From assembly GCA_034429675.1 (NCBI GenBank), contig DAOUFX010000301.1, positions 1-5,357 on the forward strand: a stretch of DNA of 5,357 nt, written 5' to 3'. The notes beneath the pieces were generated by a model. The model saw only the letters and a program-made list of their open reading frames with translations, searched no databases and was not told where the DNA came from. Numbering within the stretch: position 1 is the first letter of the stretch; each line of letters begins with the position of its first letter. Shown here one piece after another: positions 5,313 to 5,357 of this stretch. This DNA comes from JAKQHY01 sp034429675 (GTDB taxonomy: Bacteria > Chloroflexota > Anaerolineae > B4-G1 > SLSP01). The position numbers were made by a program, and so were the translations under genes.

Positions 5313-5318
5313 ACTATA
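5313..5318 (-). promoter_or_regulatory. Possible -10 box of the hydrolase gene
   Basis: TATAGT on the minus strand, about 94 bases before the hydrolase ATG, has four matches in the most conserved positions of a -10 box, but the -35 region is C-rich and unlike TTGACA. On the plus strand the same place reads TATAAT (5315-5320), so a divergent promoter is also possible. Neither direction has a good -35 box. Confidence 0.3.
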
Positions 5319-5331
5319 ATCCGACTAAAAA

Positions 5332-5357
5332 GGGGAGATGTGGGGGGCTGGGGGCGG
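5332..5357 (+). other. G-run cluster at the right edge
   Basis: Runs of four, six, five and at least two G (5332-5335, 5342-5347, 5350-5354, 5356-5357) lie within 26 bases and continue past the edge. Read on the minus strand this is a C-rich stretch ending CCCCTTTTTAG, like the right arm and T run of a terminator whose left arm would lie outside the window. It could also form a G-quadruplex. No gene is supported here. Confidence 0.35.

Noticed and set aside
5338..5357. Start of a gene at ATG 5338 preceded by AGGGGAG
   Set aside because: The purine run touches the ATG with no spacing, the six codons seen are low-complexity Gly/Trp/Ala, and the frame leaves the window, so it cannot be supported.

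Overview
The window carries five protein-coding genes and no RNA genes. Its very GC-rich core (the 60 bases at 1441-1500 contain 51 G/C), a CysE of the short bacterial type, and clusters of short palindromes and heptamer repeats fit a Chloroflexota-like bacterium (Anaerolineae or a relative). Cyanobacteria share such repeats. This assignment is inference from composition and protein style; no marker gene is present. Both ends fall in hairpin-like or G-rich sequence, so this may be a short contig whose assembly stopped at difficult DNA.

Left part (1-730): half of what looks like a terminator hairpin, then a two-gene toxin-antitoxin module with moderate GC content. It consists of a DUF433 antitoxin (115-342) and a DUF5615 PIN-like toxin (346-699), three bases apart. 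Middle (730-3285): an 851-residue protein built like a family 35 glycoside hydrolase (beta-galactosidase), in which the catalytic and substrate-binding glutamate positions appear to be replaced, so it may be a pseudoenzyme. It converges, with a 5-base gap, on cysE (minus strand, 3291-4091). CysE is a serine O-acetyltransferase for cysteine synthesis, with an unusual cysteine-rich N-terminal extension and a coiled-coil tail.

The 351-base gap 4092-4442 is structured. Reading leftward toward cysE it holds a paired hairpin region after the hydrolase stop, a three-copy tandem array of palindromes (4260-4362), a near-consensus sigma-70 promoter for cysE (4194-4222), and degenerate tandem heptamers in the cysE 5' leader. 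Right part (4443-5357): an alpha/beta hydrolase on the minus strand with moderate GC content, whose upstream region has a promoter-like element and an inverted repeat resembling a repressor operator.

The genes do not form one evident pathway. The most unusual items are the degenerate GH35 active site, the cysteine-rich extension on a cysteine-biosynthesis enzyme, and the palindrome array with a paired substitution that keeps its symmetry.
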